Assembly (NCBI GenBank): GCA_002633025.1
Contig: NMRB01000281.1
Location: 85,367 to 149,366, forward strand
Origin: Notospermus geniculatus
Taxonomy: Eukaryota > Nemertea > Pilidiophora > Heteronemertea > Lineidae
DNA length: 64,000 nt
Reading direction: 5' to 3'
The stretch's first letter is position 1. Each line of letters begins with the position of its first letter. Made by a program: the position numbers and the translations under genes. This document shows positions 39,547 through 49,434 of the stretch, one piece after another. Under the pieces are notes generated by a model. The model searched no databases. It worked only from the letters and a program-made list of their open reading frames with translations, and was not told where the DNA came from.

Positions 39547-40720
39547 CTGGTGTCTAATCTGATTAAATGCTGTCAAAAACAAAATCTCACCCAAGTTTGT
39601 TTTACCGGGGTATACATGCATACGCTTCAGTAATGATTCCTGCTGCACATAGGCCTAGGCCTATACATGTGCACTAACCATGCATGCATAAAAATTGTAC
39701 ATTCGTCAAATGCACCTTTCCAATGCCTAAATGACTTTACGTAGGCCCGGGCGTAGACCATACTGCAATTAATGATCAATATCACAAATTACGACGGGGG
39801 GGGGGGGGGACCNGGGGGGGGGGGGGACCAAGACACCAATCTTTATTGTCTTTATATTGATATTTGCGCCCGAAAACGGTGCTTTCCTTAACGACGTATC
39901 CCAGACCTCTACCGTCTTCCTGACGACAGGTGCACCATGGGATGAACGTTAATTTCCTGTTCACCATCTGCCGTAACATATTGCTTCCGATTTCCTTAGC
40001 ACAAATTTGAATAGGATGTCACCCAAGGGAGATTGGGGGTCCGCAAACGTTCGGAGGGGTCAAAAGATAACCTCCTTGAATATTGTGACAACCGTGAGTG
40101 TCGCCAATGGTGCCTTGATATGTCAGTGGAGTTTTCTGTTATCGATGGGACAGTAGGCCTATACCTTCATTTGGTAATCAAGCAATGGTAGTTTATTAAA
40201 TGAAAATGAGACTCCAGCCCGCCTGGGCATTATCGAATGAGTGAAACTGCACACCTTCTATCACTCCTGTACTTAAGTACTTCACACATTTATTCTAAAT
40301 GTGTGCACTACGAACTTTAAGAGGCAAAAGATATACACTTACCTTCCTTTTTCGGTCTTGGCCAGTGCTGAAGTCTTTTCAGTGATGTAAAGTTGATCCT
40401 AACGCTTGCAAAACCACAGAACCTGAAGAAGACGTAACTTGTATTCCCCTATATCCAACAAACTGCGGCCCATAAACATCCAATCTTTGCCGACAAACAA
40501 AGCTTTCCCGCGATCAGAAAGGGGTGCGGTGAATCACACGTGACAGACTCCTTACGTCGTCAAAGCTGCAATCCTGTTGTCACTTCTCCATCGGGAGACA
40601 CGGACGGCAGGCAGAAATTGGGATCGGTGAACGACGCCGCCTAGGAAGAACGGCAATCATCATTTTGTCGTGACAAGTGAACTGGTGTGAACGATCTGCA
40701 TGTGAACATGGTGAACGCCT

Positions 40721-40963
40721 ACTGTGTATAGTGCTTTTCAGAATGTCCAGTCATTTTTGCACTCATTTTACCTTGCAATGGAACCTAACCACAAACCACA
40801 AATTGGCCAGTTACGTGCGCATGCCGATTAACGGCTGACTTGTTCAGGTCTATACTCTGATTCAAGACAATGGTAACTGGCCAATTTGTGGTTCGTGGTT
40901 AGCTTCCATTGCAAGGTAAAATGAGTGCAAAAATGACTGGACATTCCGAAAAGCACTATACAG
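40721..40963. mobile_element. Foldback with about 100-bp arms
   Basis: The left arm runs from ACTGTGTATAGTGCTTTTC through the TTGCACTCATTTTACCTTGC block to CAAATTGGCCAGTTAC. The right arm is its near-complement, ending in GCACTATACAGT. The short loop is unrelated. The arms show only a few differences. Confidence 0.7.
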
Positions 40964-41414
40964 TGTGACCGGAAGCGTGGCGAACGCTTTGGTCTTGTCA
41001 TCACCGCGTTGCTTCTGAACAAAGCTTTCTCCCTTTTGGAGACTGGGGATCGTTCGTGCAGTGAATAATGAGTCTATGGATGAATGTCTGCATACAAAAG
41101 CTGCCAAATGCGATGGTTGCTGATGGGTGACATGATCATGATGATCCTTCATAATGCGTCTGAATCCACCCAAGACAGAGGCAGAAGAATCATGGCTCAA
41201 GGGAGGAATAGTCTTTCCATGCTGATGTGAAAGGCGATACATCCCAATGGAACCATGGTCGGCTCGTGTTCCGTCGTGATTGATGAAGAATGGAAACCCC
41301 AATGTCCCTCGAGTATGATCACCCAAATCCAGATGGCGCCCTAGGTCTTGAATCACGAATTTGAAACCCTGAGGGTACTGACACCTGGGAGCGACTACTT
41401 TTATTTGCAGGTCA

Positions 41415-41554
41415 GGGGCCATATTTATGAAGCCTTCGCAACTTTGCGTTCACGCAAATCTATTGTTTGGCTGCACATGCCCTATTGTTCACTGACTGCC
41501 TCACAATAGATTTGCATAAACGCAAAGTTGCGAAGGGTTCATAAATATGGCCCC
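41415..41554. mobile_element. GGGGCC-ended foldback, 140 bp
   Basis: GGGGCCATATTTATGAAGCC pairs with the GGTTCATAAATATGGCCCC right end, and the arms continue through CGCAACTTTGCG and its complement. It belongs to the GGGCC-ended group. Confidence 0.7.
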
Positions 41555-42094
41555 TGAATCCTTCTCCCCGTCGTCAGAGCCCGAAAAACAAAAGTTATGC
41601 AGGGTACTTTGAACGATCGGAATGAGGTTGTTTGGACTACTGGTAATGACGAATTGATTATGGCATTATGGTGCGTTGGATACGAATTCTGTATCTGTAA
41701 GGTTTGTCACGAGTTTCATACAAACGCCATCTGGCGACAAGAGGTGAAACAAAACCGACACCTGAGCTTTCACACCTTCACTAAGACGGTGAGACTTGTC
41801 GCATATTCAGGTCACAAGAAAGGAAAATGGAGATGTATGTTTGAATAATTCTCATGATCAAAGCCAGCTCATGTATGCAAACTTTTGGCATAGTTTTAAC
41901 TGCTTACCATAATGTTATTGTTTCCTTCGAAACACATCTGACCTAGTCTCTCCCCTTTGGCCAATGCCATCACCTTCCAAATCAAAATTCACGGGTGGAA
42001 ACACCATTTCAACTGTTACGAAGGACAGATACGACAATCTGCCGACAGGTCAGCGTACATTTCAGTGTGATTTGGTTTGTTTTTATCTGCCGCG

Positions 42095-43104
42095 ATGAAA
42101 TTCCAACTCATGCTTCTGGTTTTTCTCTCCATGTCCATAATACGCGGTGAGTTACATGTTCTTTGTACGTTGTTCGCCAACTGTAGCTGGACGCTTCAAA
42201 CGACTGCAGTTCATGACAGGTCCTTGTGCTCAGCACCCAAGATATCGCCGCAGCAAGCTGTTCAACATGACAGCATTAAAGGGCCGCTACTGGCAGCTCC
42301 CAATCGGCATTTTGATGATGGTTATTCTACCAGAAATAGGTGGTATGAGGATCTAACTGAGACAGCCTACATTGCAAGAAAAATTCAGTTTTGTCATTGT
42401 TTCTCAGTTCCTGGCAACACCTAGGGCTGTACCAAACAGTAGCTAACAACAAGGTACCTCGAATTTCCCTTTAAAATCCTACCTTGGAAGAAATCTATGT
42501 TGTTTTTTTAGTTTCCTGCTGGTACAGAAGAACCACTGGCTACATCAGGGTTACCGATGAAATGAGAGCTGCCTGCTTCAACGACAGCTGTACTCGTACT
42601 CGGAGATACAGACCGAGCGCCTACACCCGGTGTATGCAGGTTTGGTGCCCTCGTCTCTTCAGTGAGTATGATGGTGATTTTAAAGATAAAGAAAAATAAG
42701 AAGGCAACTCCTAACTTTGGTTCTGGACATGATAATGTTTATTAGGTTGTCAACGTTTCGCCGGGACACCGAGCTTCTTCAGCACAGAAACTAACACTAT
42801 TCTTAAATGATACAAGCTTTTGTGACGGCCACTAATGGCGTCGTCGTCATGGGAATGTGACGTCACATGGAGCACCTCAGAGCCAACTCTGCTGAATTCT
42901 CTTGGATCCTTGGGAAAGATTAATCCTTGTGGGCAGTGAATGGGAAGAGGTCCGTGGCCGTCTAGGAACTGAGGAAACTTGAGTATTTAACACATTCCAG
43001 TCATCTTCTTCGTATTTTATTTTTCAGTTCGTTGCAGAGAAGGTAACCGTTGGGTGTGCAGATACCTCCAATACATTGCTGTTGGTCGCTGGAAACGAGG
43101 TTGA
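42095..43104 (+). CDS. Small secreted Arg/Cys-rich protein, three exons, unknown family
   Basis: The exons are 42095-42146, 42512-42661 and 43028-43104 (TGA). The donors are GTGAGT in both introns, the acceptors are TTTTTTTAG and TTTTTCAG, and both junctions are in phase 1. The joined product has 92 residues. Residues 1-17 form a hydrophobic signal peptide (MKFQLMLLVFLSMSIIR). The mature part of about 74 residues is strongly basic and has seven cysteines at 20, 39, 44, 58, 63, 70 and 78, including two C-x4-C pairs (39/44 and 58/63). One sequon is at N41. It ends in GRWKRG. I recognise no family. Possible roles are a secreted peptide ligand or a cationic defence peptide, both speculative. Support for a real gene comes from clean splice sites, matching phases, and a signal peptide followed by Cys-rich exons. 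The odd cysteine count may mean dimerisation or an error in exon choice. Confidence 0.5.
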
Positions 43105-43486
43105 TTCCACTTCACAGGAAGCACTGGATCGTGGACTCCTGACTCTGTGTCGTTGGTCCATCTGAAAAGACGTACCCGTCATCAGAATATCAAAGGGAGC
43201 AGGAATGATTATACCTATATCCATCACCTTGTTTACGACTGCAAACCGAAAAAGGTTTTGCACATGATCAAACATCACAATAGTAAAAAATCCAACTGTC
43301 AGACGACTGTCCCACGCTTGATCGACCTTGTCTCCATGACACCCGGAGTAATGACTTTATGAGAAGCCTCCCGTATGCCAGTTGTTTTGCGGACACTGAA
43401 AAACACAGAGCCACGTCGCAGCTCAATCCATCAATCGTTGTTGGCAGGCATTGGCAAACGGGGCAATGAATAATATTACACCTGTG

Positions 43487-43669
43487 CAGGCGCGGATCCA
43501 GGGGGGGGGGGGCGCCCGGCACACGCCCCGCTCGGCTTTCGGCCAATAAATCTGTGAAATCGACCGTGAAATTCTGAAATTTGGAGCAAATCATTGAAAT
43601 TCACCGCAGATTTCAATGTTTCTAGCACAGTGCGCCACCCTTTCCCCGAAATCCTGGATCCGTCCTTGC
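43487..43669. mobile_element. GCGCGGATCCAGG-ended inverted-repeat element
   Basis: The left end CAGGCGCGGATCCAGG, with a run of 11 G, is answered at the right by CCTGGATCCGTCCTT. The window start (63-80) carries a similar single end. The interior is not strongly paired. Confidence 0.55.
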
Positions 43670-43870
43670 TATGCATAAGGTCACCAGATAAGACCACTCT
43701 CTCCTTCCCGAATAATTGTCCACAAAATCACAGAAATGGTAACAGCACCAAACAACACTGCTGAACGCACAGCTCATTCGTTAGAAGAGTTCATTTGTGC
43801 CAGGGTTGACACATCTGAACGTTTGTAAAGTTTGAAGGAGATAAACCTTACCAATGAACCATACACGCGT

Positions 43871-44014
43871 AAGGCTGCGTTTAGCTGACACGCGGAATGC
43901 GGTATAGGGACGCGGAAACCCTGGCGGAAAGATATGTTGTATGCGAAAATGCATTGCATTTTCCGCTTCCGCGTTCCGCAATCCGCATTCCGCGTGTCAG
44001 CTAAACGTAGCTTT
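43871..44014. mobile_element. MITE-like element, GCGTTTAGCTGACA ends
   Basis: AGGCTGCGTTTAGCTGACA at the left pairs with TGTCAGCTAAACGTAGCTT at the right. The arms go on through CGCGGAATGCGG. TA is a possible target duplication. Its ends resemble those of 12273-12409. Confidence 0.65.
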
Positions 44015-44269
44015 ATAAGGAAAGAATAGCGTAGCGCTAATCTTTATGACTCAACCAATAAAAGCAGAAAGCGCTGACGGCACGCCACCACAAAGCTTTG
44101 TCGGTTTGTTCTGAAAGGTACCGCGATTGATCAGTGAGTGCCGTCGTCTGTCGGCATCTTGTGAGGCGGAGGAATGTGTTGTCGGCATTGTGATCAGAAG
44201 ATACCGCCGCAGCAGAGAGGCAGCGGGGAAAGGCCGCGCGCGTTCAAGGAATTTTCAATGACCTCCAAG

Positions 44270-44449
44270 CCGGTGTAATGTGCCACGGTGTTCCCATTTC
44301 CCAGTGTTTCCCCTCATTGTATGGGGAACTCGGTGAAACAAGGAGTGACAGAATTCTCTGTGGTCCTATTGAAAAGTCATGGTCTCTCTCTAGCTGTTTA
44401 TTGTATGGAAATACTGCCATATGGGGAACACTAGAAAATGTTACACCGG
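44270..44449. mobile_element. MITE-like element, ACCGGTGTAA family, copy 2
   Basis: The ends CCGGTGTAATGTG and GTTACACCGG are inverted. The order of internal blocks matches 8111-8283, including TCCCAGTGTTTCCCC near the left and GGGGAACACTAGAAAATG near the right. It is non-coding. Confidence 0.7.
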
Positions 44450-44788
44450 TTTATAAGCAGGACTGAGTGCTTGATTTGGTGCTGATCAGGGCTGAGCGGA
44501 TAGATCTGCAAAACAATAATAACATCCCGTGGTTTGATTGATTTCCCGCTTGAATTAGCCTACATGTAGCGGATGATGGCTGATCGCTAAAACACTGAAG
44601 TAGTGTGGTGTAAATACAATTCACATCATACAAAAACATCGTGTGAAGTTTTACACTTAATGACAAGAAACATGTAATGTTATTAAATAGAAAGTTTTTA
44701 AACAAAGAAGAAATATTATTAATCGGTAGGAGTTAATCGACATCTGTTACATATTTTATGTTGTATTGAATGGTTGCCTATCGTTGAG

Positions 44789-45110
44789 GGTGCGATTACA
44801 CAGAGCTTTTTACAGACACGCCGGTTAACAATGGCGTCACGCTTGCGAACCATTAAATTTTGTGAAGCCTCTCTTAACTGGCGTGTCCGTGTACCGTATA
44901 CCTCCATGTAATCGCAGCTTTATTTGGTTGAGTTCACATAGGCTACATAGAGGAATACGGTATACGGACATGCTGGCGAAGAAAGGTTTCATATTATGGC
45001 CGAGTTCACATTGAGGTACAGTATACGGATAGACTGGCGAAGAAAGGTTTCATGATCGTTGTTCGCCAGCGTGTTCGTATACCGTATACCTCTATGGTAA
45101 CTTAGCCTGA
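44789..45110. mobile_element. Composite of two inverted-repeat elements
   Basis: The first part (44789-44924) pairs GTGCGATTACA with TGTAATCGCA and GACACGCCGGTTAA with TTAACTGGCGTGTC. The second (44934-45110) has two direct left ends (GAGTTCACAT at 44934 and 45003, each followed by a GGTACGGTATACGG-like block and TGGCGAAGAAAGGTTTCAT) and one right end (TTCGCCAGCGTGTTCGTATACC). The two parts share the CCGTATACCTC motif. Confidence 0.5.
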
Positions 45111-45536
45111 AAGACACGGTAACACTGCACTCCTGACGTCACTTCCGGTACCGACATGAATATTTAGGTACTGATGACACGCAGACCTGCTTTATTTCCG
45201 GTTTAGCAAACAGCTCCGACGCCCGCAAACATTTGATGGTAGGGATGGTTACGACAAATATTTATCCATGAACCGTCCATATCGTCATTATTGTTAGAGT
45301 GCAATTGCTTCCTCTCTGCTGGACATGATATAACAAAGTCTGTCCAATAGCTTTGTGCAACTTTGTCACTTTCCATCCACATTCGAGCTGCTGAACATTT
45401 ATTCAAAGTGATCTCCCAACGCCTGGCAACGGACTGTGTGTGCGATCAGGCCAATGGTTCAGGCAGTTCCTCTCACAATGCATGATTATGAAGTAATGGG
45501 GTTTATTTTCAAACAGTCACTTGCCATTATTACAAT

Positions 45537-45749
45537 AGGGCCGTTTAGACGACAAGCCAAAAAACCACATTCAGATTCGATCCGATTGACCCGTATCGGG
45601 TCTCATTTGCGTTTCGACGAGATTTGAATGTGGTCGTATGTGGTCCAATGCGGTCCAAAATCCACATTACCGCATTGGGTAGCATTTTAAAACGCAATCG
45701 GATTCGATCGGATCGCATGTGGATTTTTGCCTGTCGTCTAGACGGCCCT
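45537..45749. mobile_element. MITE-like element, AGGGCCGTYTAGACGACA ends
   Basis: AGGGCCGTTTAGACGACA and TGTCGTCTAGACGGCCCT are inverted ends. Inner blocks (CCACATTCAGATTCGATCCGA against TCGGATTCGATCGGATCGCA) are also related. There is no clear duplication of the target. Confidence 0.7.
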
Positions 45750-45917
45750 ACTAAAACTGTTTTGATTTCTGCTCTTTCTACATCCAGCTTGCATAGTAAA
45801 AGTTCCATCTAGAATCGATGGTCTCGCACCTCAAGTGAGATTCCGTGAATCCCATTGGCTGAGAGACGTCACATGATCATGGAGAATTTCGATGTCCCTT
45901 GCTGTTTTCTCGGGTAT

Positions 45918-47703
45918 CTAGTTCACGGCAGGAGTGACCACCGCCTGTCGATGGACCGCACCAAGACGAGTCTTCATGTCATCAATAACAATATGTACGT
46001 GGCGATAATAACTGTTGAAATTGCAGCTTAAAATCGGAATACAGAGCCCCACAATGATGATTCCAGAGAGTGCACACGCCATAGCCACGATACATCCTGG
46101 CCAGGCTCTGGGATACATGTCCCCGTAGCCAACAGTAGTCATGGTGATGACTGCCCACCAGAACCCCTCCCAGACGTTGACGTACGTTCCTTCAACACCT
46201 ATCTCGGCAGTAAAAATTAGGAATGAAAAGAGAGTGGCGCCAATGCTGAAACAGATGAACACTGTTGATAGATCGCTGAAACTTCTTCTGACCACAAGGA
46301 GTAGGACACGGAGTCCAGCAAAAGTGTTGGCGAGTTCGAACAGGCGAAATGGTCGTAAAAACTGCATGAACAGTGAAACAAACCATATCCACTTCATCAC
46401 CTTTGATAAGTCTGTAGAGTCCGTGTACGAGCTGAAATAATATGCGGCCACCCCTGTCCAGTAAGACACAAGGACAACGCCTGCCATGATATTCCCAATA
46501 TTCTTCATAAAGAAGCATTTGTATGGACAGATCAGGAACCGTAACAGGAATTCCACAATTAATATAACATTTAAAGTCAAATCAATGGTGAGGATGTTCA
46601 GGTCTCGAGCTTTCGACCAGAGTGCAATCCATTTTGTTGAATTCAACGCATATAAAATCTGTGGGTTGACCATGTTTGCTCTTCGCGGCGCGCCTGTGCT
46701 CATCCGGTCATCCGTCTGCAAACCAAACATGAATATTGAACTTGCAAGGAAGAAGGCCATAAGCAACGACCACGCCTGAAAAAGATGACGATGGGGATGA
46801 GGAATTGTCATTTCTAGAAAGAAATATACACTGTTAGAAATTATTAAATTTACAGTAGTATTTTTGCAGTAATTTTACAGAAATTGCCTGCAGCAGAGTC
46901 CCCAGCACTTTCTGTAAATTTACATATTTTTTAATGGTATGATTATGTTTTCCTGTATTGGTTGGACTCCATTGGACATCCCATTATGATGCCTTCTGAG
47001 AGCAGTATGAAAATATAATTTGGTCAGCCTCCAGTCATGTCTCTGTTGACATTTATTTTAGTCTGTACTTTTACAGATCAAGTCTGTAATTTTACAGATC
47101 CGTCCTGGGGACTCTGCTGCACAGATTTTCTGTAAAATCTTCTGTTATTTCTAACAGTGGCGAATCATCAGAACTACTCCTTACCTTGGCCCATTTGGAA
47201 TACACGGGAATCTGTATAAACATCCACAGCCGGATTCTGTAAATCTGCCATCCTTTACTTCTGCTCAAGATCTCCAAACTTTTGTCACAATCGGCGGATA
47301 TTTCCTTACGGACCGTCTCAGAAATTTCCTTATCATTTAGAGCGTCGTGTATTTTCCCGACACAGCACGGCGGAACGATAGAAAGGGGTATTCTCCAGTA
47401 TTCCAGTTCCTCAGCCATCTCAATCCCACAAACCTCATCCGGGATGTGTAACTCTTTCTTCTGATGTGCCTTCAAGATGAGGCGGAAGTAATCAGGATTA
47501 CGATCGAAGAAATGACATTCTAAACTCTCTTCATAGTCACTCTTACTGCTGAGGGCTTCGGCAAGTTTCGAATCCGGCAGGTTGAATACCGTTGACCTGT
47601 GGGTGATGAACTCCACTCCACTGACGTTCATCTTTATAACATCCATGACATCCGAATGGGAACCTAACGACCAGTCCGAAACGTCTACTGCGTCCAACCC
47701 CAT
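45918..47703 (-). CDS. Kv-type potassium channel paralogue A, two exons
   Basis: Exon 1 is 47703-47185 and exon 2 is 46775-45918 (TAG), joined in phase 0 to give 458 residues. Exon 1 carries the T1/BTB tetramerisation domain with a zinc motif H-X5-C-X20-CC (H86, C92, C113, C114). Exon 2 carries S1 (from residue 174), S2 (ILIVEFLLRF), S3, S4, the pore with TMTTVGYGDMYP and S6 with CIPILS. S4 has only two arginines, in RPFRLFELAN (R314, R317), with Gln, Glu and Asn at positions that are basic in Shaker. The S3 aspartate of Kv channels is also missing (IMAGV instead of IIDIV). Filter and T1 are Shaw/Kv3-like. It is likely a plasma-membrane K+ channel subunit of altered gating or a modulatory subunit. 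This is the most divergent of the four paralogues except in a 153-bp exon 1 block. Confidence 0.88.
46829..47159. mobile_element. CACTGTTAGAAAT-ended element in intron of Kv-A
   Basis: The ends CACTGTTAGAAATTATT and AATTTCTAACAGTG-like right arm (TTATTTCTAACAGTG) are inverted. Internally CAGCAGAGTCCCCAG pairs with CTGGGGACTCTGCTG. It fills most of the 409-bp intron. Confidence 0.7.
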
Positions 47704-47952
47704 CTGTCGAATGTTACACTCACATTGGGTTCACCTCGTAGGAGCTAGCAGCTTTTATAAAGAGGCGCCGAAGAGTAAAAATCAAATGAACCTGATTCGG
47801 AATCGATATTTCAGTCGGTCGCTGCTTCCTGGATTTATGGTGCTCCATTCCCGGGCTCCATTTAGCGCGCAATGAACTACATGACAACAGAACAAAGCCA
47901 GACAGTCCCGCAGTGAATGCGAGAGCTACGGTGTTTTGTTTTGTTTTTATTT

Positions 47953-48383
47953 CAGTTCGGGAAAGTTCCAAAATTGGAAGCGTTTCCGACTTTGGAAACG
48001 TTTCTTTTTTTGGAAGCTATTTTCGATTCCAATGTAGCGGGAACGTTTCCGAATTTGGAAGCCAAGAGATAGAGATTCTGGCGGAACTGAGCCTTTTGCT
48101 GATGATAATGGATGATTATCGATGATTGCAGCCAACTTACGCCAGCAATTCAGATTTCACGCCGTGAAATACAAGGTCACAGGTGCTGCCATCTGTTAGT
48201 GGAAAAAAACACTTCCCGATTTTTGCTTTTCATATCCCGATTGGGCCTAACGTGCAAGAAGGCCTACAAAGATTCCGATATCGGAATCGAAAACCGCTTC
48301 CGAAAAAGGAAACGTTTCCAATATCGGAATCGCTGGGCTTCCAAAATCAGAAACGTTTCCAAATTCGGAACTTTCCCGAACTG
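47953..48383. mobile_element. 431-bp foldback, CAGTTCGGGAAAGTTCC ends
   Basis: CAGTTCGGGAAAGTTCC and GGAACTTTCCCGAACTG are inverted ends, with ATTT on both outer sides. A short module around CGTTTCCGAnnTTGGAAG recurs several times in both arms, so each arm is itself a small tandem array. Confidence 0.7.
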
Positions 48384-48725
48384 ATTTACCAATCAAAGCC
48401 CGCTTCTGAGCTGAAAACGATGACGTCAATTATGCAGCCTACACCGTCCAATTAGCTGAAGGGATGTCGTCCGCTCTGAATCCTAACCCCTGTCCCGTAT
48501 CCCCCCAACCCCTGATACCCGGCCTTGTACCCCTGACCCCTAAAGCCAACTCCTACTCCTAACCGTAACCCCTATAATTCCTGACTCTAACAAGCAGCCG
48601 TACCATACTGGGTACCCTATTTCATAGGATTGGACGACATTGACACCTTTAACCCATTTTTACTCGTGACACGAGTAAACGATCATGCTGAGGTAACTCT
48701 CGAAGTTCGGTCAAGACCGTCACTA

Positions 48726-49110
48726 GTGAGGTTTCGCAAATCTGACGAAACACGAAGTACGAAATACGAAAGTGGACTTCATTTCCATGACGTAATGTAT
48801 TTCTGGGGATGGTTGGTACCACAAATGTCCCTGCTGCCAGTGCGTCTTTTAGCATATCATGTAAGACGAGAGAGTTATGGTGCATCTTGAATATTTAAAT
48901 TTCCACTTCGTATCTACGAAGTGGAAACGAAAGATAAATTTCAAAGTTTACGCAACGTAACTTATCGGTGTAACGAAATACGCTAAAAGACGCTCTTGGA
49001 GCAGGCGATATTTGTGGTACCAACCATCTCCTGAAATACACTACGTCATGGAAATGAAGTCCAAATTCGTATTTCGTACTTCGTGTTTCGTCAGATTTGC
49101 GGAACCTCGC
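48726..49110. mobile_element. 385-bp TA-flanked inverted-repeat element, copy 2
   Basis: It shares with 26414-26813 the terminal TTTCGCAAATCTGACGAAA, the CATGACGTAATGTATTTC block, the GGTACCACAAATGTCCC block and CCAGTGCGTCTTTTAGCAT. TA stands at both borders (48724-48725, 49111-49112). Confidence 0.75.
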
Positions 49111-49434
49111 TACTTTTCCAAATGAACCAACATTAGATACATTCACCAAACCCAAACATGTATTTTTATGTTAGAGAGATGATAGATGGCTAGAAGTACA
49201 CCGAGCAAAGTGTTTACCGTGCTAATGGATCGTGCATTTCATATGTTACTGCTTGCCAATGGTTCTACCAACGGGTTTGTCTAACATTCCAATTAGCTAT
49301 CCAGCACAAGTTAAAAAATAAGTGCATCACTTTCCATGTATTGTATACCTGGGGCAGTCTCCATGTCATTTTAATTAATATAGTCCACACAACTACAGCA
49401 TTTGAAGCAACTGTTGGTGTTTTTACGATCGATG

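Larger units (their letters stand above)
25069..42094. other. 17-kb stretch with foldback elements and no recognised gene
   Basis: I find no protein domain, tRNA or other RNA gene here. Supported contents are the listed inverted-repeat elements (26414, 26999, 28687, 29578, 32428, 34960, 37269, 39440, 40721, 41415), a 36-bp tandem repeat at 30975-31130, poly-C/G runs next to single Ns (30156, 39813), and otherwise unstructured sequence. A minus-strand open frame at 40862-41422 (186 codons) begins inside a foldback element and shows no known motif. The 3' UTR of PRODH2 should occupy the first few hundred bases. Confidence 0.6.
43105..45917. other. Intergenic with five repeat-type elements
   Basis: No gene is recognised. 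The stretch holds elements at 43487-43669, 43871-44014, 44270-44449, 44789-45110 (composite) and 45537-45749. Remaining sequence between them shows no structure that I can name. Confidence 0.6.
47704..49434. other. Intergenic between Kv-A and Kv-B
   Basis: It holds the upstream region of Kv-A, a 431-bp foldback (47953-48383), a short C/T-rich tract with CCCCTAACC-like repeats (about 48475-48560), and the second copy of the 400-bp TA family (48726-49110). The rest up to the Kv-B stop codon shows nothing I can name. Confidence 0.6.

Noticed and set aside
40862-41422. Minus-strand open frame of 186 codons
   Set aside because: Its start codon lies in the end of a foldback element and its end in another foldback. 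The sequence between shows no motif I can name. It could hide a diverged exon, but there is no support.
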